A stretch of DNA of 64,000 nucleotides, taken from NCBI GenBank assembly GCA_050157065.1, contig CP189573.1; one strand, given 5' to 3'. The notes under the pieces were generated by a model. The model did not search any database and was not told the origin of the DNA. It saw nothing but the letters and a program-made list of their open reading frames with translations. This document shows, one piece after another, positions 7,449-16,517 of the stretch (its first letter is position 1; the number at the start of each line of letters is the position of its first letter). A program made the position numbers and the translations under genes. This stretch comes from Avipropionibacterium sp050157065. GTDB taxonomy: Bacteria; Actinomycetota; Actinomycetes; Propionibacteriales; Propionibacteriaceae.

Positions 7449-9614
7449 TCACGGAAGGCTCTGCTCATACCGTGGAATCTCCTGCTCCAGCGCGTGGCTG
7501 AGGTGCGCGAGCTTCCAGCGGATGTGTGCGGCATCGCCGAGGTAACCCATGGTCGGTTCCCAGCCCAGGCGTGAGTCCGCCTCCACGTACCCGATGGCGG
7601 ACTCGGCGTTGGTGTACTCCTCGCCGCCGATCGCGGTCAGCTCGGCGAGGAGCTCGCGGGCACGGGCCGGGTCGGCCTCGACGAGTAGTCGGGACTTGGC
7701 GAGCCACCAGCGTTTGGTGTTGATCGTGGTGGCGATACAGCACGTAATGAATCCACCCAGGTTCCGCTGCCGGTCCACCTCGGCGCGGCGGTGGGCCGGG
7801 GCCAGCGTCACGGCCCGATCGAGGTGCTCCAGCCCGGTCGACCACAGCTCGGCCATCTCCTGCAGGCTGAGGATCTCGGCCGGGACCCGGATCGCGGGGG
7901 CGGTCTTCAGCTGTCGTCCCGCGGTGTCGGGGGCGTAGGGGATCTTGACGATCATGTCGCCGAACATGGCCTCGTCGTCCACCATGAGCTTCGGCACCGC
8001 GAACAGCGTCAGCGGGTAGGCCGGACCGATCCGGAACGGGCCGTACTGGTCCGCCGCGGTCGGAACATAGTGGGTGCTGGCCTGGCTCCAGGCCCGCCAC
8101 GCCGCCAGCGCCTCCTCGGCGCCGGCACCGAAGTCGCGACGGGCCAATGTTGACAGGTACAACTCGGGGTCCGGTGCCGGATCGTGGAAGGTGGCGTTGG
8201 TGAGCTCACTGATGAAGCTGGGCATCCAGCCGTAGTGGTGGTTCTCCATCAGCAGACCGAGTCCCCAGTCGTCACGAGCCCGGTTGACCGCGGCATGCCG
8301 CCGGCTCCACTGGTACGGAATCGGCTGGTAGCCGATCACCCCGATGTCCCAGGTGAGGCCGCCGGTGTTGGTCATCGAGGCCAGGGCCATGCCCCGCTCG
8401 TGCACCGCCGTCGCCTCGGAGCGGAAGTAGTCGCCGGGCCCGACATGGGAGGCGGTGTAGTCGGCGCAGGTGTTGGTCACCCCATGGTGGGTGAACGACT
8501 GGAACATCTCGAAGGTGACCTGCACCGTGACGTCGTCGGGCAGGTTCTTGATCAACTCGAGCCGGTCCTCCTTCGGCGCGTAGCCCCAGTTGTAGGTCCA
8601 GAACACGATCTCGGCGTCGGGGTTCTCCGCCCGGCAGGCATCCCGGACCCGCGCCACCCATTGCGGGTAGTCGGTGCACGGCCACCAGCCCGGCGAGGGT
8701 TTGCTGTTGGGCAGGTTCCCGGGAACGGGGTCCAGCCGCAGCCTCCCGGTGGTGTGCGGATCAGTGCTGGGGAACTCGATGGACTCCCCCACCAGCACGA
8801 TTCCCTTCGCCTGTGGGCAGGCGGCGAAGCACGCCCCGTACGTCCGCGCGTAGAACTCCTCCGCACCGGGGGCATCGGGATGCGGTGCCCGGTCCCCACG
8901 GAAGTAGGCGTAGAGATAGGTGTCCAGGCCGTGGCGCTCGGCCCGTTCGGCCAGTTCGGCGAGCCGCTGGTGTCGGCCCCGGCTCCCGCTCGCCGGGTTG
9001 CGCCGGATCTGCCCGTCCGGTGTCCGGTCCGGCGCCGAGACAAAGACCACGATCGCGTCCATCCCGGCATGGGCGAGCTGTGCCAGATGCTCGTCGGGGA
9101 AGTCATCGAGGCCGTACCCGGAGTGACTCATCCGGCGGAACCGCGGTGTCCGGGTGTACCGCCCCGGTGACAGGTACGGCCCGCCCCGCAGGTTGCACAA
9201 CTCCTCCAGGTGGTGTGCCGCACGCAGCGCTCCACGGGATCCTCGTCCACACAGCAGGATCCGGCGGTCCTCGATGACGACCAGCTGGGAGCGGTCGTCC
9301 TCGCCGAGCCCCGCGGTGTCGACCCCGGCGGGCGCTGCGGTGGCCGCGGACACCACGACCGACGGTCGCTCGCGTGCCGCCCGCGCAGCCGGCACGATCG
9401 GCACCGACACCTCCATGCTGACCAACAGGTAGTCCTGCAGGTCGGTGGCCGCGGTACGGGCCAACGGGTCCTCGCCGTCGAACACGATCTGCCAGTCGCC
9501 GGTGATCTCGGTCTCGTCAGACTCACGGGTTGCCGCCGGGTCGCGGCGGTCAGCGGTGTGGACCGTGGTCAACCGCTGGCGAAAGCCGTACCGGGGCTCC
9601 GGTGCCAACGTCAT
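7449..9614 (-). CDS. Glycoside-hydrolase-like protein with GH20/GH67-type N-terminal domain
   Basis: 721 residues, no signal peptide. Residues about 35-150 (DWQIVFDGEDPLARTAATDLQDYL to RAAHHLEELCNLRGGPYL) look like the zincin-fold accessory domain that precedes the barrel in GH20, GH67 and related glycosidases. A (beta/alpha)8-like region follows, with acidic candidates in KGIVLVGESIEFP and aromatic-rich stretches (FWTYNWGYAPKED, ENHHYGWMP), then a helical C-terminus. I cannot assign a GH family. It is the last gene of the leftward island operon and overlaps the binding-protein gene by 4 bp (ATGA). A cytoplasmic enzyme acting on imported oligosaccharide is the likely role. Confidence 0.6.
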   Translation of the reverse strand: MTLAPEPRYGFRQRLTTVHTADRRDPAATRESDETEITGDWQIVFDGEDPLARTAATDLQDYLLVSMEVSVPIVPAARAARERPSVVVSAATAAPAGVDTAGLGEDDRSQLVVIEDRRILLCGRGSRGALRAAHHLEELCNLRGGPYLSPGRYTRTPRFRRMSHSGYGLDDFPDEHLAQLAHAGMDAIVVFVSAPDRTPDGQIRRNPASGSRGRHQRLAELAERAERHGLDTYLYAYFRGDRAPHPDAPGAEEFYARTYGACFAACPQAKGIVLVGESIEFPSTDPHTTGRLRLDPVPGNLPNSKPSPGWWPCTDYPQWVARVRDACRAENPDAEIVFWTYNWGYAPKEDRLELIKNLPDDVTVQVTFEMFQSFTHHGVTNTCADYTASHVGPGDYFRSEATAVHERGMALASMTNTGGLTWDIGVIGYQPIPYQWSRRHAAVNRARDDWGLGLLMENHHYGWMPSFISELTNATFHDPAPDPELYLSTLARRDFGAGAEEALAAWRAWSQASTHYVPTAADQYGPFRIGPAYPLTLFAVPKLMVDDEAMFGDMIVKIPYAPDTAGRQLKTAPAIRVPAEILSLQEMAELWSTGLEHLDRAVTLAPAHRRAEVDRQRNLGGFITCCIATTINTKRWWLAKSRLLVEADPARARELLAELTAIGGEEYTNAESAIGYVEADSRLGWEPTMGYLGDAAHIRWKLAHLSHALEQEIPRYEQSLP

Positions 9615-11269
9615 TGATCGGCCTCCCGTGCTGCGATCAGTTCCTCGCGCATCTGGTCACCGCCACCGTCGCGCCAACGCTGCACCGTGGCGTCCCAGTC
9701 CTCCATGGTCGCCCTCCCCTGGATCACGTCCCACTGTCGGTTGGTGACGTCGCGCAGGAGTCCCGGGCCCTTGGTGGTCTCGGTCGGCGAGTACAGCCCG
9801 AGGTCACCGGGTGGCACCTGGTCGGCGATCACCACCTTCTCGTTGGCCCAGTCGGCCTCGGTCACCTCGTCGTGGTTCGGGAAGAACAGCACGGTCGGGG
9901 GGCGGGCGATGTACACGAGATTGCCCATGTACTCGGTGTCGCCCTTCTTCGTACGGACCGGCAGTCCAGCCTCGTCGTCCCAATTGAAGTGCTGGCCCTC
10001 AACGCCATAGTTGAGGAAGAGGTACTCCGGAGTCCCGAACGGCGCCGCCATGTAGTTGGCGATGCCGAGAAGCCTGGCCACCCGCTCCGGATCGCTCTTC
10101 CGGATCACCGCCATCGTGTTGCGGCCACTGGTGACATAGGCGGGTGCCGGACCTCCACCCTCGGCGCGCGGGATCGGGACGAACCCCATCCCCATCTCGG
10201 GATTGATCGTGTGGTTCGCCGTCAACATCCCGCGATAGCCGACGCCGGCGCCGGCATAGGTCGCGATCGCTCCGGTGCCGAACCAGTCCACGATCTGCTG
10301 CTCGGTGAGGAACGAGTTCGGGTGGCAGATCCCGTCGGCCCACAGCTGTGTCACGCAGGCGAGCGCCTCCTTGTACTCCTCGGTCTCGATGTTGAACACG
10401 AACGAGTCGTCGGTGGCGCGCCACCCGTTGGGGGCCCCGAACATCGGCAGGCACAGCGCAAACAGCTGGGATGCCGTTCCGGCGAAGGAGTCCCGGCCGA
10501 CGGCCGCCATCGCCGTGAACAGTTCGACCATCTCGGTGGCGTCGGCGGGCCGGTCGTTCCACCCATGACGCTCCACCAGGTCACTGCGCACCACCATGAA
10601 GCGCTGCAGCAGCCGCGAGACGCTGGGGATCCCGTAGATCTTGCCGTTGTAGACGCAACTGCGCCACGCCGTCTGCGGGAAGTTCGCCAGGTACGGGTAG
10701 TCGCCAACCGCATCGCCGGTCACGTACGGTGTCAGGTCCTCGAAGGTGGAGTCCAGCAGTCTCGGCAGATCCATCGGCAGGTTCCCCGGAATCTCCATGA
10801 TGTCGGGAATGTCGCCACCGGCGACCACCGTGCTGACCTTGGCCGTGAACTGGCCCGGCGGGATCGACTGGACGTCCAGCTCGCAGTCGAGGTTGGTGTT
10901 CAGTTGCTGCCAGTAGGTGCTGTCCGCCAACGGCACCTGGGGTTTGCCACCCAGGGCGATGAGTGCGCTGGCCGAGATTCCGCCACCCGGAGGCGGTAAC
11001 GGTTCCCCGGCGTCGCGTGGATAGCTCAGGAACCCCTCCACGCCTCCTTCGACGCTGGCAGGGAAGTCGGGGGCCACCCCAGCGAATTGTTGGTACGTCG
11101 GGAAGTCGATCTGCTCGACGTCCCGGGTCCCTCCCAGCGGGACCTGGTCACCTCCGTCGGAGGTGGTGCACGCCACGCTGGTCGCGCCAACGGCGATGCC
11201 GCCCGCAGCCAGCGCTCCGGCGCGCATCACCGCCCGCCGGGTCAGTGGTCGATGGGTCAGGTTCGGCAT
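9611..11269 (-). CDS. ABC-type extracellular solute-binding lipoprotein, Tat-exported
   Basis: 552 residues starting MPNLTHRPLTRRAVMRAG. Arg11-Arg12 and the following hydrophobic stretch form a twin-arginine signal; Cys34 in SVAC is a lipobox cysteine. The mature part is a large cluster-1-like sugar-binding protein of the LplA/YtcQ size class (about 550 residues). The start is set by the Shine-Dalgarno AGGGGA and the signal peptide; 50 in-frame codons upstream are ignored. It lies 38 bp after the sulfatase and overlaps the hydrolase gene by 4 bp. No ABC permease or ATPase gene is near, so its transporter must be encoded elsewhere or be lost. Confidence 0.85.
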   Translation of the reverse strand: MPNLTHRPLTRRAVMRAGALAAGGIAVGATSVACTTSDGGDQVPLGGTRDVEQIDFPTYQQFAGVAPDFPASVEGGVEGFLSYPRDAGEPLPPPGGGISASALIALGGKPQVPLADSTYWQQLNTNLDCELDVQSIPPGQFTAKVSTVVAGGDIPDIMEIPGNLPMDLPRLLDSTFEDLTPYVTGDAVGDYPYLANFPQTAWRSCVYNGKIYGIPSVSRLLQRFMVVRSDLVERHGWNDRPADATEMVELFTAMAAVGRDSFAGTASQLFALCLPMFGAPNGWRATDDSFVFNIETEEYKEALACVTQLWADGICHPNSFLTEQQIVDWFGTGAIATYAGAGVGYRGMLTANHTINPEMGMGFVPIPRAEGGGPAPAYVTSGRNTMAVIRKSDPERVARLLGIANYMAAPFGTPEYLFLNYGVEGQHFNWDDEAGLPVRTKKGDTEYMGNLVYIARPPTVLFFPNHDEVTEADWANEKVVIADQVPPGDLGLYSPTETTKGPGLLRDVTNRQWDVIQGRATMEDWDATVQRWRDGGGDQMREELIAAREADQ

Positions 11270-11307
11270 GTCGAGTCCCCTTCGTCTCTGGATGTGTGCC
11301 GCTGTGC

Positions 11308-12786
11308 TCAGGTCCTGTGGTGGATGGGGATGTCGAAGGGGAACCCGCTCGACGGGTCGACGCACAGATCTCGGATCGCAGCATGCGCGGCGACGACCCG
11401 CTCGTGCCGCTCGGACCACAGGTTGGTGGTCTCGTACGGATCGGTGCCCAGGTCGTACAGCTGGCCCTCGGCCCAGTCCGGTCCGCAGCGCTGGCCGAGT
11501 GGGCGGGACGTGCCTCCGGAGCCGGTACCGAAGATGGTCTTGAGCTCGCCGGTTCGCAGACCGAACCAGCCGGCTGCGCTGTGGTGCACCACACTGTCGC
11601 GGTACGGCTGCCCGGCGGGACCCGACCCGGACCCGGCCAGCAGCAACGGCAACAGATCGGTCCCGTCGGGTGCGGCGCCAGCCGGCAGGCGTGATCCTGT
11701 CGCGGCCGTTATGGTCGGGAACAGGTCGGTGAGGCAGAACAGGTCGTCGATCACCGTCCCGGCTGGGATCCGGCCTGGCCAGCGCACGATGAACGGGATC
11801 CGGTGACCGCCCTCCCAGCTGTCACCCTTGCGTCCCCGCCACGGGCCGTTCGCGGGATGGCCGAAGTCGCGTCCCTCGATGTCGATCGGCATCGCGCCGT
11901 TGTCACTGGTGAGCACCACGATCGTGTTGTCGGCGATCCCGAGCTCGTCGAGCGTGCCGCAGACCTGGTCGACCACCCAGTCGACGAGGCACACGAGGTC
12001 ACCGCGGTCGCCGGCCCGGGAGGCGCCCCGGACCAGCTCCGGGACCGCGAGCGGCCGGTGCGGTGCGGATGTCGCGTGGTAGACGAAGAACGGGCGATCC
12101 GTGGCCGCCTGTTGGCGGATCCAGTCGCAGGTCTCCCGGGCGAACCGAATGTCCACCTCCTCGTCCACCCAGTCCGGTGATTGCCGGCCCATCGTCTGCT
12201 GCGGCAGCAGGTTGACCTTCTGCCGGTCCGGGAGCACCAGGGGACGATCATCTGTCAGGTAGCAGTACGGCGGCATGTCCAGCGATCCGGTCATGCCGAA
12301 GAAGTGGTCGAAGCCGAGCTCGAGTGGCCCGTGGCGGAACGGCCGGGTGTAGTCGGCACGCGTACCGCACTTGATGTCGGGCAGGCTGACCCCCAACGGC
12401 AGGTCGAACTGGTCCCACACACTGCCGTCCTGCCAGGACCACCCCAGCCCGAGGTGCCACTTCCCGATCGCCGCAGTTGCGTAGCCGTCGGCCGACAACG
12501 CGCTGGCCAGCGTCGGGCGGTCCCGTTCGATGATGGCCGGCGAGTGTCCCAGCAGCACGCCGGTCTTCAGTGGCGACCGCCAGCAGTAGCGGCCGGTGAG
12601 CAGCCCGTACCGGCTGGGTGTGCACACCGCCGACGGTGCGTGGCAGTCGGTCAGCCGGGCACCGCCGGCGGCGAGCCGGTCGACGGCCGGGGTGGGGATC
12701 AGTTCGGCACCGTAGCAGCCCAGGTCTCCCCAGCCGAGGTCATCGGCGAGGATCACCACGACATTGGGGCGGGCACCGTCCATCAT
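11308..12786 (-). CDS. Type I sulfatase (formylglycine-dependent)
   Basis: 492 residues of the alkaline phosphatase/sulfatase superfamily. CTPSR at 55-59 is the C-x-P-S-R motif whose cysteine is converted to formylglycine; GRYCWR follows. DDLGWGDLGCYG (15-26) supplies the calcium-binding aspartates, and TSDNGAMP and the late HRIPFIVRWPG match other active-site blocks. No export signal is evident, so it probably acts in the cytoplasm on imported sulfated saccharide. Two adjacent ATGs are possible starts; the first overlaps the upstream stop by 4 bp. No formylglycine-generating enzyme is in the window, so maturation must come from elsewhere. Confidence 0.9.
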   Translation of the reverse strand: MMDGARPNVVVILADDLGWGDLGCYGAELIPTPAVDRLAAGGARLTDCHAPSAVCTPSRYGLLTGRYCWRSPLKTGVLLGHSPAIIERDRPTLASALSADGYATAAIGKWHLGLGWSWQDGSVWDQFDLPLGVSLPDIKCGTRADYTRPFRHGPLELGFDHFFGMTGSLDMPPYCYLTDDRPLVLPDRQKVNLLPQQTMGRQSPDWVDEEVDIRFARETCDWIRQQAATDRPFFVYHATSAPHRPLAVPELVRGASRAGDRGDLVCLVDWVVDQVCGTLDELGIADNTIVVLTSDNGAMPIDIEGRDFGHPANGPWRGRKGDSWEGGHRIPFIVRWPGRIPAGTVIDDLFCLTDLFPTITAATGSRLPAGAAPDGTDLLPLLLAGSGSGPAGQPYRDSVVHHSAAGWFGLRTGELKTIFGTGSGGTSRPLGQRCGPDWAEGQLYDLGTDPYETTNLWSERHERVVAAHAAIRDLCVDPSSGFPFDIPIHHRT

Positions 12787-13790
12787 CGAGCCCCGACCGT
12801 GATCCGCTGGCCAGTGGCGTGGGCCTCGTCGGCCGCACGGGCGATGTCGACGACGTGGCGCCCGGACTCGCCGTCCGGCCCGGGCTGTCGTCCCTCGCGG
12901 ACGCAGGAGACGAAGTCAGCGATCTCATCGGCCAGAGCGTTGCACGGCTCGGGCCGCACCTGCTCAACCTCACCGCCGCGACGCGCCCAGGCGAACCCTT
13001 CTGCCCCCGATGAGTCCGAGATCGTCACCGACCCCTCGCTGCCGGCGAAGCTCAATCCGTACGACGGGCTCGGGGCGATCCTGGTGCAGCCCAGCGAGCC
13101 GACCGCACCCGCACCGAACGCCAGGGTCAGCAGCGCCGACTCCTCGACGTCCCCGGGCGCCGCACCCGGCCGGAGCACCGCGCCGACCTCGGTGACCGGA
13201 CCGGCGTTCCACACCAGCTGATCCAGTTCGTGGCTGTACATCGAGAACATGCCGCCGTAGGTGTCACGGCTCATCTGCCACGAGCCGACCCCACCCGGAG
13301 GTCCGGATCCGAACCTGGTGGCGGAAGCGAGATGAATCTCGCCGATCGCTCCCGAGTCGATCAACGACTTCACCCCGCGGAACACAGCTTGGTAGCGGCG
13401 GACGTAGCCGATCATCAGCAGCGTGCCCGCGTCGGCGGCGGCAGTGATCATCGCGTCGCACTCAGCCACCGACAGCGCCATCGGCTTCTCACAGAAGGCG
13501 TGCACGCCCGCCTGTGCGGCTGCCACCACGACCGGGCTGTGGGTGTGGTTCGGGGTGGTCACCACCACCGCGTCGGGTCGGTCGTCGGCCAGCAGGGCCG
13601 CCACGTCGTCGTACATCCGCGGGACGGCAAGGCCGCGGTCCCGCAGCGATCGGGCGAGGGCATCCCGCGACTCGGCACTCGGGTCAACCATCGCTGACAG
13701 GTCCGCGCCGTCCAGTTCGGCCAGGTTGAGGGCGTGGCGTCTGCCGAGCCCACCGCATCCCACGATCGCCGCCCGTACCTGCTCGGTCAT
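12783..13790 (-). CDS. Gfo/Idh/MocA-family NAD(P)-dependent oxidoreductase
   Basis: 335 residues. VGCGGLGRRH (10-19) is the Rossmann nucleotide-binding loop and CEKPMAL (100-106) carries the conserved E-K-P with the catalytic lysine. The C-terminal alpha/beta half has GGMFSMYSHELDQL, the usual substrate-site helix with its histidine. Family members oxidise or reduce sugars, inositols and amino sugars. The gene overlaps both neighbours by 4 bp (ATGA junctions) in the order isomerase, oxidoreductase, sulfatase, so the three are translationally coupled. The substrate cannot be read from the sequence. Confidence 0.88.
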   Translation of the reverse strand: MTEQVRAAIVGCGGLGRRHALNLAELDGADLSAMVDPSAESRDALARSLRDRGLAVPRMYDDVAALLADDRPDAVVVTTPNHTHSPVVVAAAQAGVHAFCEKPMALSVAECDAMITAAADAGTLLMIGYVRRYQAVFRGVKSLIDSGAIGEIHLASATRFGSGPPGGVGSWQMSRDTYGGMFSMYSHELDQLVWNAGPVTEVGAVLRPGAAPGDVEESALLTLAFGAGAVGSLGCTRIAPSPSYGLSFAGSEGSVTISDSSGAEGFAWARRGGEVEQVRPEPCNALADEIADFVSCVREGRQPGPDGESGRHVVDIARAADEAHATGQRITVGAR

Positions 13791-14668
13791 CGAGGAGTTC
13801 CCTTCCGTCCAGTGGATCCGTCATGATCAACACTGAAGGCGGCGGCCTGCCGCAGCAGCTGCCGCAGGTGGCGTCTCGACTCGACCAGCAGCGCGCCGAT
13901 CGCCTCGTAGGCGAGATCGGCGGTGCGCGTGGCGACCCGCTCGACCACGACCACACCGTCGAAGCCGGTGGACCGAAGCCGGGCGAACAGCTGCGGGAAG
14001 TCGACATCGCCCTCACCGGGTCGGGGGAAGTCGGCATGTGCCCGACCACCACGGTGGTCCTTCGCGACCAGTGAGGCGACCATGCCGAGTACCGGTTCGA
14101 TGTCGGTCACCGGGTCCAGCCCCTCGTAGAAGGAGACATTGCCGGGGTCGTAGGCAGCCCGCACCGCCGGATGGTCGATCTCGGCGATCACCCCGGCCAG
14201 CAGCGGGCCGGTGCCGGTGTTGCCCGAGTGCGGCTTCAGGGTGAGGGTGACACCCGCGGCGGCGGCATCATCGGCGAGCCCGGCCAGCTCGGCGACGTAG
14301 CGCTGGTATTCCGGACGCAGCTCCGCAGGGTCGATGGGCTCGTCGGGAAACCGCCGGTACGAGTTCACCCCAGGCATCTGGACGACTGCGGCGCCGAGAT
14401 CGTGGGCCGCGTCGATCGTCCGGCGCAGGTGATCCACCCGGGACGCACCGCCCGCGGGGCCCAGCCCGACCACGGTCGCCTGCAGACCACGATCGGCAAT
14501 GCGCCGCACCAGTCCCGGACTGCCGCCGGAGCCCCGGCCCAACGGGTCAACTCCCTGGTGCGGCCAGCCCACACCGATTGCGGTGAACCCCGCAGCAGCC
14601 ACACCGTCGAGCGCCCGATCCAGGTCGAGGTGTGTGTACGGCAGCGTCAGCGCCACCAGGGAGGCCAT
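13787..14668 (-). CDS. Sugar phosphate isomerase/epimerase (AP-endonuclease 2 TIM barrel)
   Basis: 293 residues from MASLVALTLPYTHLDLDR. TIM-barrel strands carry metal-ligand candidates typical of the xylose isomerase-like family: TLKPHSGNTG, AAYDPGNVSFYEG, LVAKDHRG with a following HADFPRPGEGDVDF, and VVVVERV. It is the first gene of the leftward operon. An in-frame ATG nine codons upstream (14695) lies inside the AT-rich promoter region, so the later ATG is preferred. Members act as epimerases or isomerases of sugars and inositols alongside Gfo/Idh/MocA enzymes, as here. Confidence 0.85.
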   Translation of the reverse strand: MASLVALTLPYTHLDLDRALDGVAAAGFTAIGVGWPHQGVDPLGRGSGGSPGLVRRIADRGLQATVVGLGPAGGASRVDHLRRTIDAAHDLGAAVVQMPGVNSYRRFPDEPIDPAELRPEYQRYVAELAGLADDAAAAGVTLTLKPHSGNTGTGPLLAGVIAEIDHPAVRAAYDPGNVSFYEGLDPVTDIEPVLGMVASLVAKDHRGGRAHADFPRPGEGDVDFPQLFARLRSTGFDGVVVVERVATRTADLAYEAIGALLVESRRHLRQLLRQAAAFSVDHDGSTGRKGTPR

Positions 14669-14698
14669 GGGATGAAAGTTAGCTGGCCATATCATGTT

Positions 14699-14744
14699 GA
14701 ATATCTCAAAGCACCAAATATCTCAGGTTGCGAGATGGCATAGT
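14699..14744. promoter_or_regulatory. Operator/promoter candidate between the island's divergent arms
   Basis: This stretch is strikingly AT-rich for the genome. AATATCTCA occurs twice in direct orientation (14700 and 14717, 17 bp apart), and the second overlaps the inverted repeat ATCTC-N7-GAGAT (14720-14736). On the minus strand TTTGGT and TGATAT spaced by 18 nt could drive the isomerase operon. It is the obvious site for the adjacent GntR regulator. Confidence 0.5.
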
Positions 14745-14797
14745 GGCAGGGGCCCGCCCGTCCTGTGACGGGCCAACCGAGCAGTCAGGAGGTCGTG

Positions 14798-15484
14798 ATG
14801 GTGGCGGGAGTGTCGGTGAGCAGCGCCGTGGATCAGATCCACCACGACTTGCGCGATCGGATCGCCCGGGGCGAGCTGAGTGCGGGGTCGCGGCTGCGGG
14901 AGAGCCACCTTGCCGAGACGTACGGCTGCTCCACCACCCCGGTACGGGAGGCGTTGCGACGGCTCGACACCGATGGTCTGGTCCGGGTGCACCCGCGGCG
15001 CAGCGCCCAGGTGGTCACCCTCGACCTGATGGATGTCCAGCACCTGTACGAGATCAAGCTCGCTCTGGAGTGCTCGGCGATACGCGCCGCCGCGGCGATG
15101 CGTGCCACCGATGCCGAGCTGGCCTCGCTACGTTCGCTGATCGCCCAACAGGAATCCCTGGTCGCCACCGACCCCAAGGGATCCGGACTGCTCTCGCCGG
15201 CGATCCACGGCGGCTTCGCCCGGCTGGCCGGCAACCGGCTGCTCGCCGAGATCGTGGAACGCGCCACCCGGCTGATCGAGTGCGTCAAGTCCCAGCACGC
15301 GGCCGAGGTGCCCGGCGGTGGCGACCAGACCCACACCGATCACACCGGGCTGGTCGACCTGGTCCTCAGCGGCGACCCCGACCGGGCCGAGTCGGCGATG
15401 CGACACCATCTGGAGTGGGCGCGCGATGCGGTTCTCGGCGCGCTGCTGGGCGCCGACGACGATCACGAAGGGGGACCTGCATGA
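14798..15484 (+). CDS. GntR-family (FadR/FCD-type) transcriptional regulator
   Basis: 228 residues. Residues about 9-77 are the winged helix (DLRDRIARGELSAGSRLRESHLA, then TTPVREALRRLDTDGLV, then HPRRSAQV for the wing). The all-helical C-terminus is FCD-like with histidines that could hold a metal and ligand (AIHGGFARLAGN, HTDHTGLVDLVLSGD, MRHHLEWAR). The start is chosen for the AGGAGG 5 nt ahead of the ATG; a GTG 11 codons earlier is also in frame. It is divergent from the isomerase operon and overlaps the downstream oxidoreductase by 4 bp. It most likely controls both arms in response to a pathway sugar or sugar acid. Confidence 0.88.
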   Translation: MVAGVSVSSAVDQIHHDLRDRIARGELSAGSRLRESHLAETYGCSTTPVREALRRLDTDGLVRVHPRRSAQVVTLDLMDVQHLYEIKLALECSAIRAAAAMRATDAELASLRSLIAQQESLVATDPKGSGLLSPAIHGGFARLAGNRLLAEIVERATRLIECVKSQHAAEVPGGGDQTHTDHTGLVDLVLSGDPDRAESAMRHHLEWARDAVLGALLGADDDHEGGPA

Positions 15485-16494
15485 ACCGGCTCCGGATCGC
15501 CACCATCGGCTGCGGCAACTTCGGCGCCCAGCACCGCAAGGCACTCGCCACGATGTCCGACACCGTCGACCTGGTGGCGTGCGTCGACCGGCATGACGAC
15601 CGGGCGGCTTCGGCCGCGGCCGAGGTCGGGGCCCGCTCCGCGACCCATCACCGTGAGGTCCTCGACAGTGTTGATGCCATCACCATCGCCACCCCGCACC
15701 CCAGCCATGCCGCGATCGCCCAGGACGCCTTCGCGGCCGGGGTTCACGTCTTCATGGAGAAACCACTGGCGATGTCGGAGTCGGAGGCCGATGCGGTGAT
15801 CTCGGCCGCGCGGGCCGCGGACCGGGTCCTGATGGTGGGCTATCCGTTGCGTTACCACCCGCTGCACCAGCGGATGCACGACGAGATCGTGAGCGGCCGG
15901 TGGGGAGAGCCGGTGCACGTGACGCTCAACACCGAGATGAACCTGCGCGTCCCCGAGGGGCATTGGCGCAGCCGGCCAGAGGGACGCGGCGGCGGATCCC
16001 TGTTCAGCCACGGCTGCCACTACATCGACCTGTTGTTGTGGCACCTCGGGTCGCCGGTTCGGGGCATCCATCTCGGGACCACCCTCGGCTCGGCTGGTCC
16101 CGTCGCCGGGGACACCACCGGACACGCGATCATCGAGTTCGCCAACGGGGCGATCGGCCACCACTTCGGCACCGAAGTCGCCCGGCGACCCGGCGGACAG
16201 GCATCGTATCGAGCCCACCTCACCGACGCCGTGTTGAACGGCGACCCTCGCACCGGTGAGCTCACGGTGTCGCGGGCGGACCGGGAGCCGGAGGTGCTGC
16301 TGCGGACCGAGGCCAACAGCAAGTTCCTGCCCGGGGAGTTCCGCCACTTCCTGGACTGCATCCGAACCGGGGCCGAACCTGAGACCTCCGGAACCCGCAG
16401 CGCCCAGTCGTTGCGGGTGATCTGGCGGCTCTACCGGGCCGCCGAGGACGGCTCCGGGTGGGCCGACCTGCGGGGGCTCGGACTCGACGGCTGA
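15481..16494 (+). CDS. Second Gfo/Idh/MocA-family oxidoreductase
   Basis: 337 residues. IGCGNFGAQH (9-18) is the dinucleotide-binding loop and MEKPLAM (92-98) the E-K-P motif. FSHGCHYIDLLLWHLG is the conserved helix of the C-terminal domain. It is only distantly like the oxidoreductase of the leftward operon, so the two probably act on different intermediates. Its ATG overlaps the GntR stop by 4 bp; an in-frame open stretch upstream overlaps GntR and is not coding. It converges on the SPFH gene with the right-hand 137-bp repeat between them. Confidence 0.88.
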   Translation: MNRLRIATIGCGNFGAQHRKALATMSDTVDLVACVDRHDDRAASAAAEVGARSATHHREVLDSVDAITIATPHPSHAAIAQDAFAAGVHVFMEKPLAMSESEADAVISAARAADRVLMVGYPLRYHPLHQRMHDEIVSGRWGEPVHVTLNTEMNLRVPEGHWRSRPEGRGGGSLFSHGCHYIDLLLWHLGSPVRGIHLGTTLGSAGPVAGDTTGHAIIEFANGAIGHHFGTEVARRPGGQASYRAHLTDAVLNGDPRTGELTVSRADREPEVLLRTEANSKFLPGEFRHFLDCIRTGAEPETSGTRSAQSLRVIWRLYRAAEDGSGWADLRGLGLDG

Positions 16495-16517
16495 GCCGGC
16501 CACCGACAGGTCGCCCG

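Noticed and set aside
14728..15480. Extension of the second oxidoreductase through the GntR gene
   Set aside because: The translated part is out of frame with GntR and lacks domain character; the Rossmann motif begins just after the ATG at 15481.
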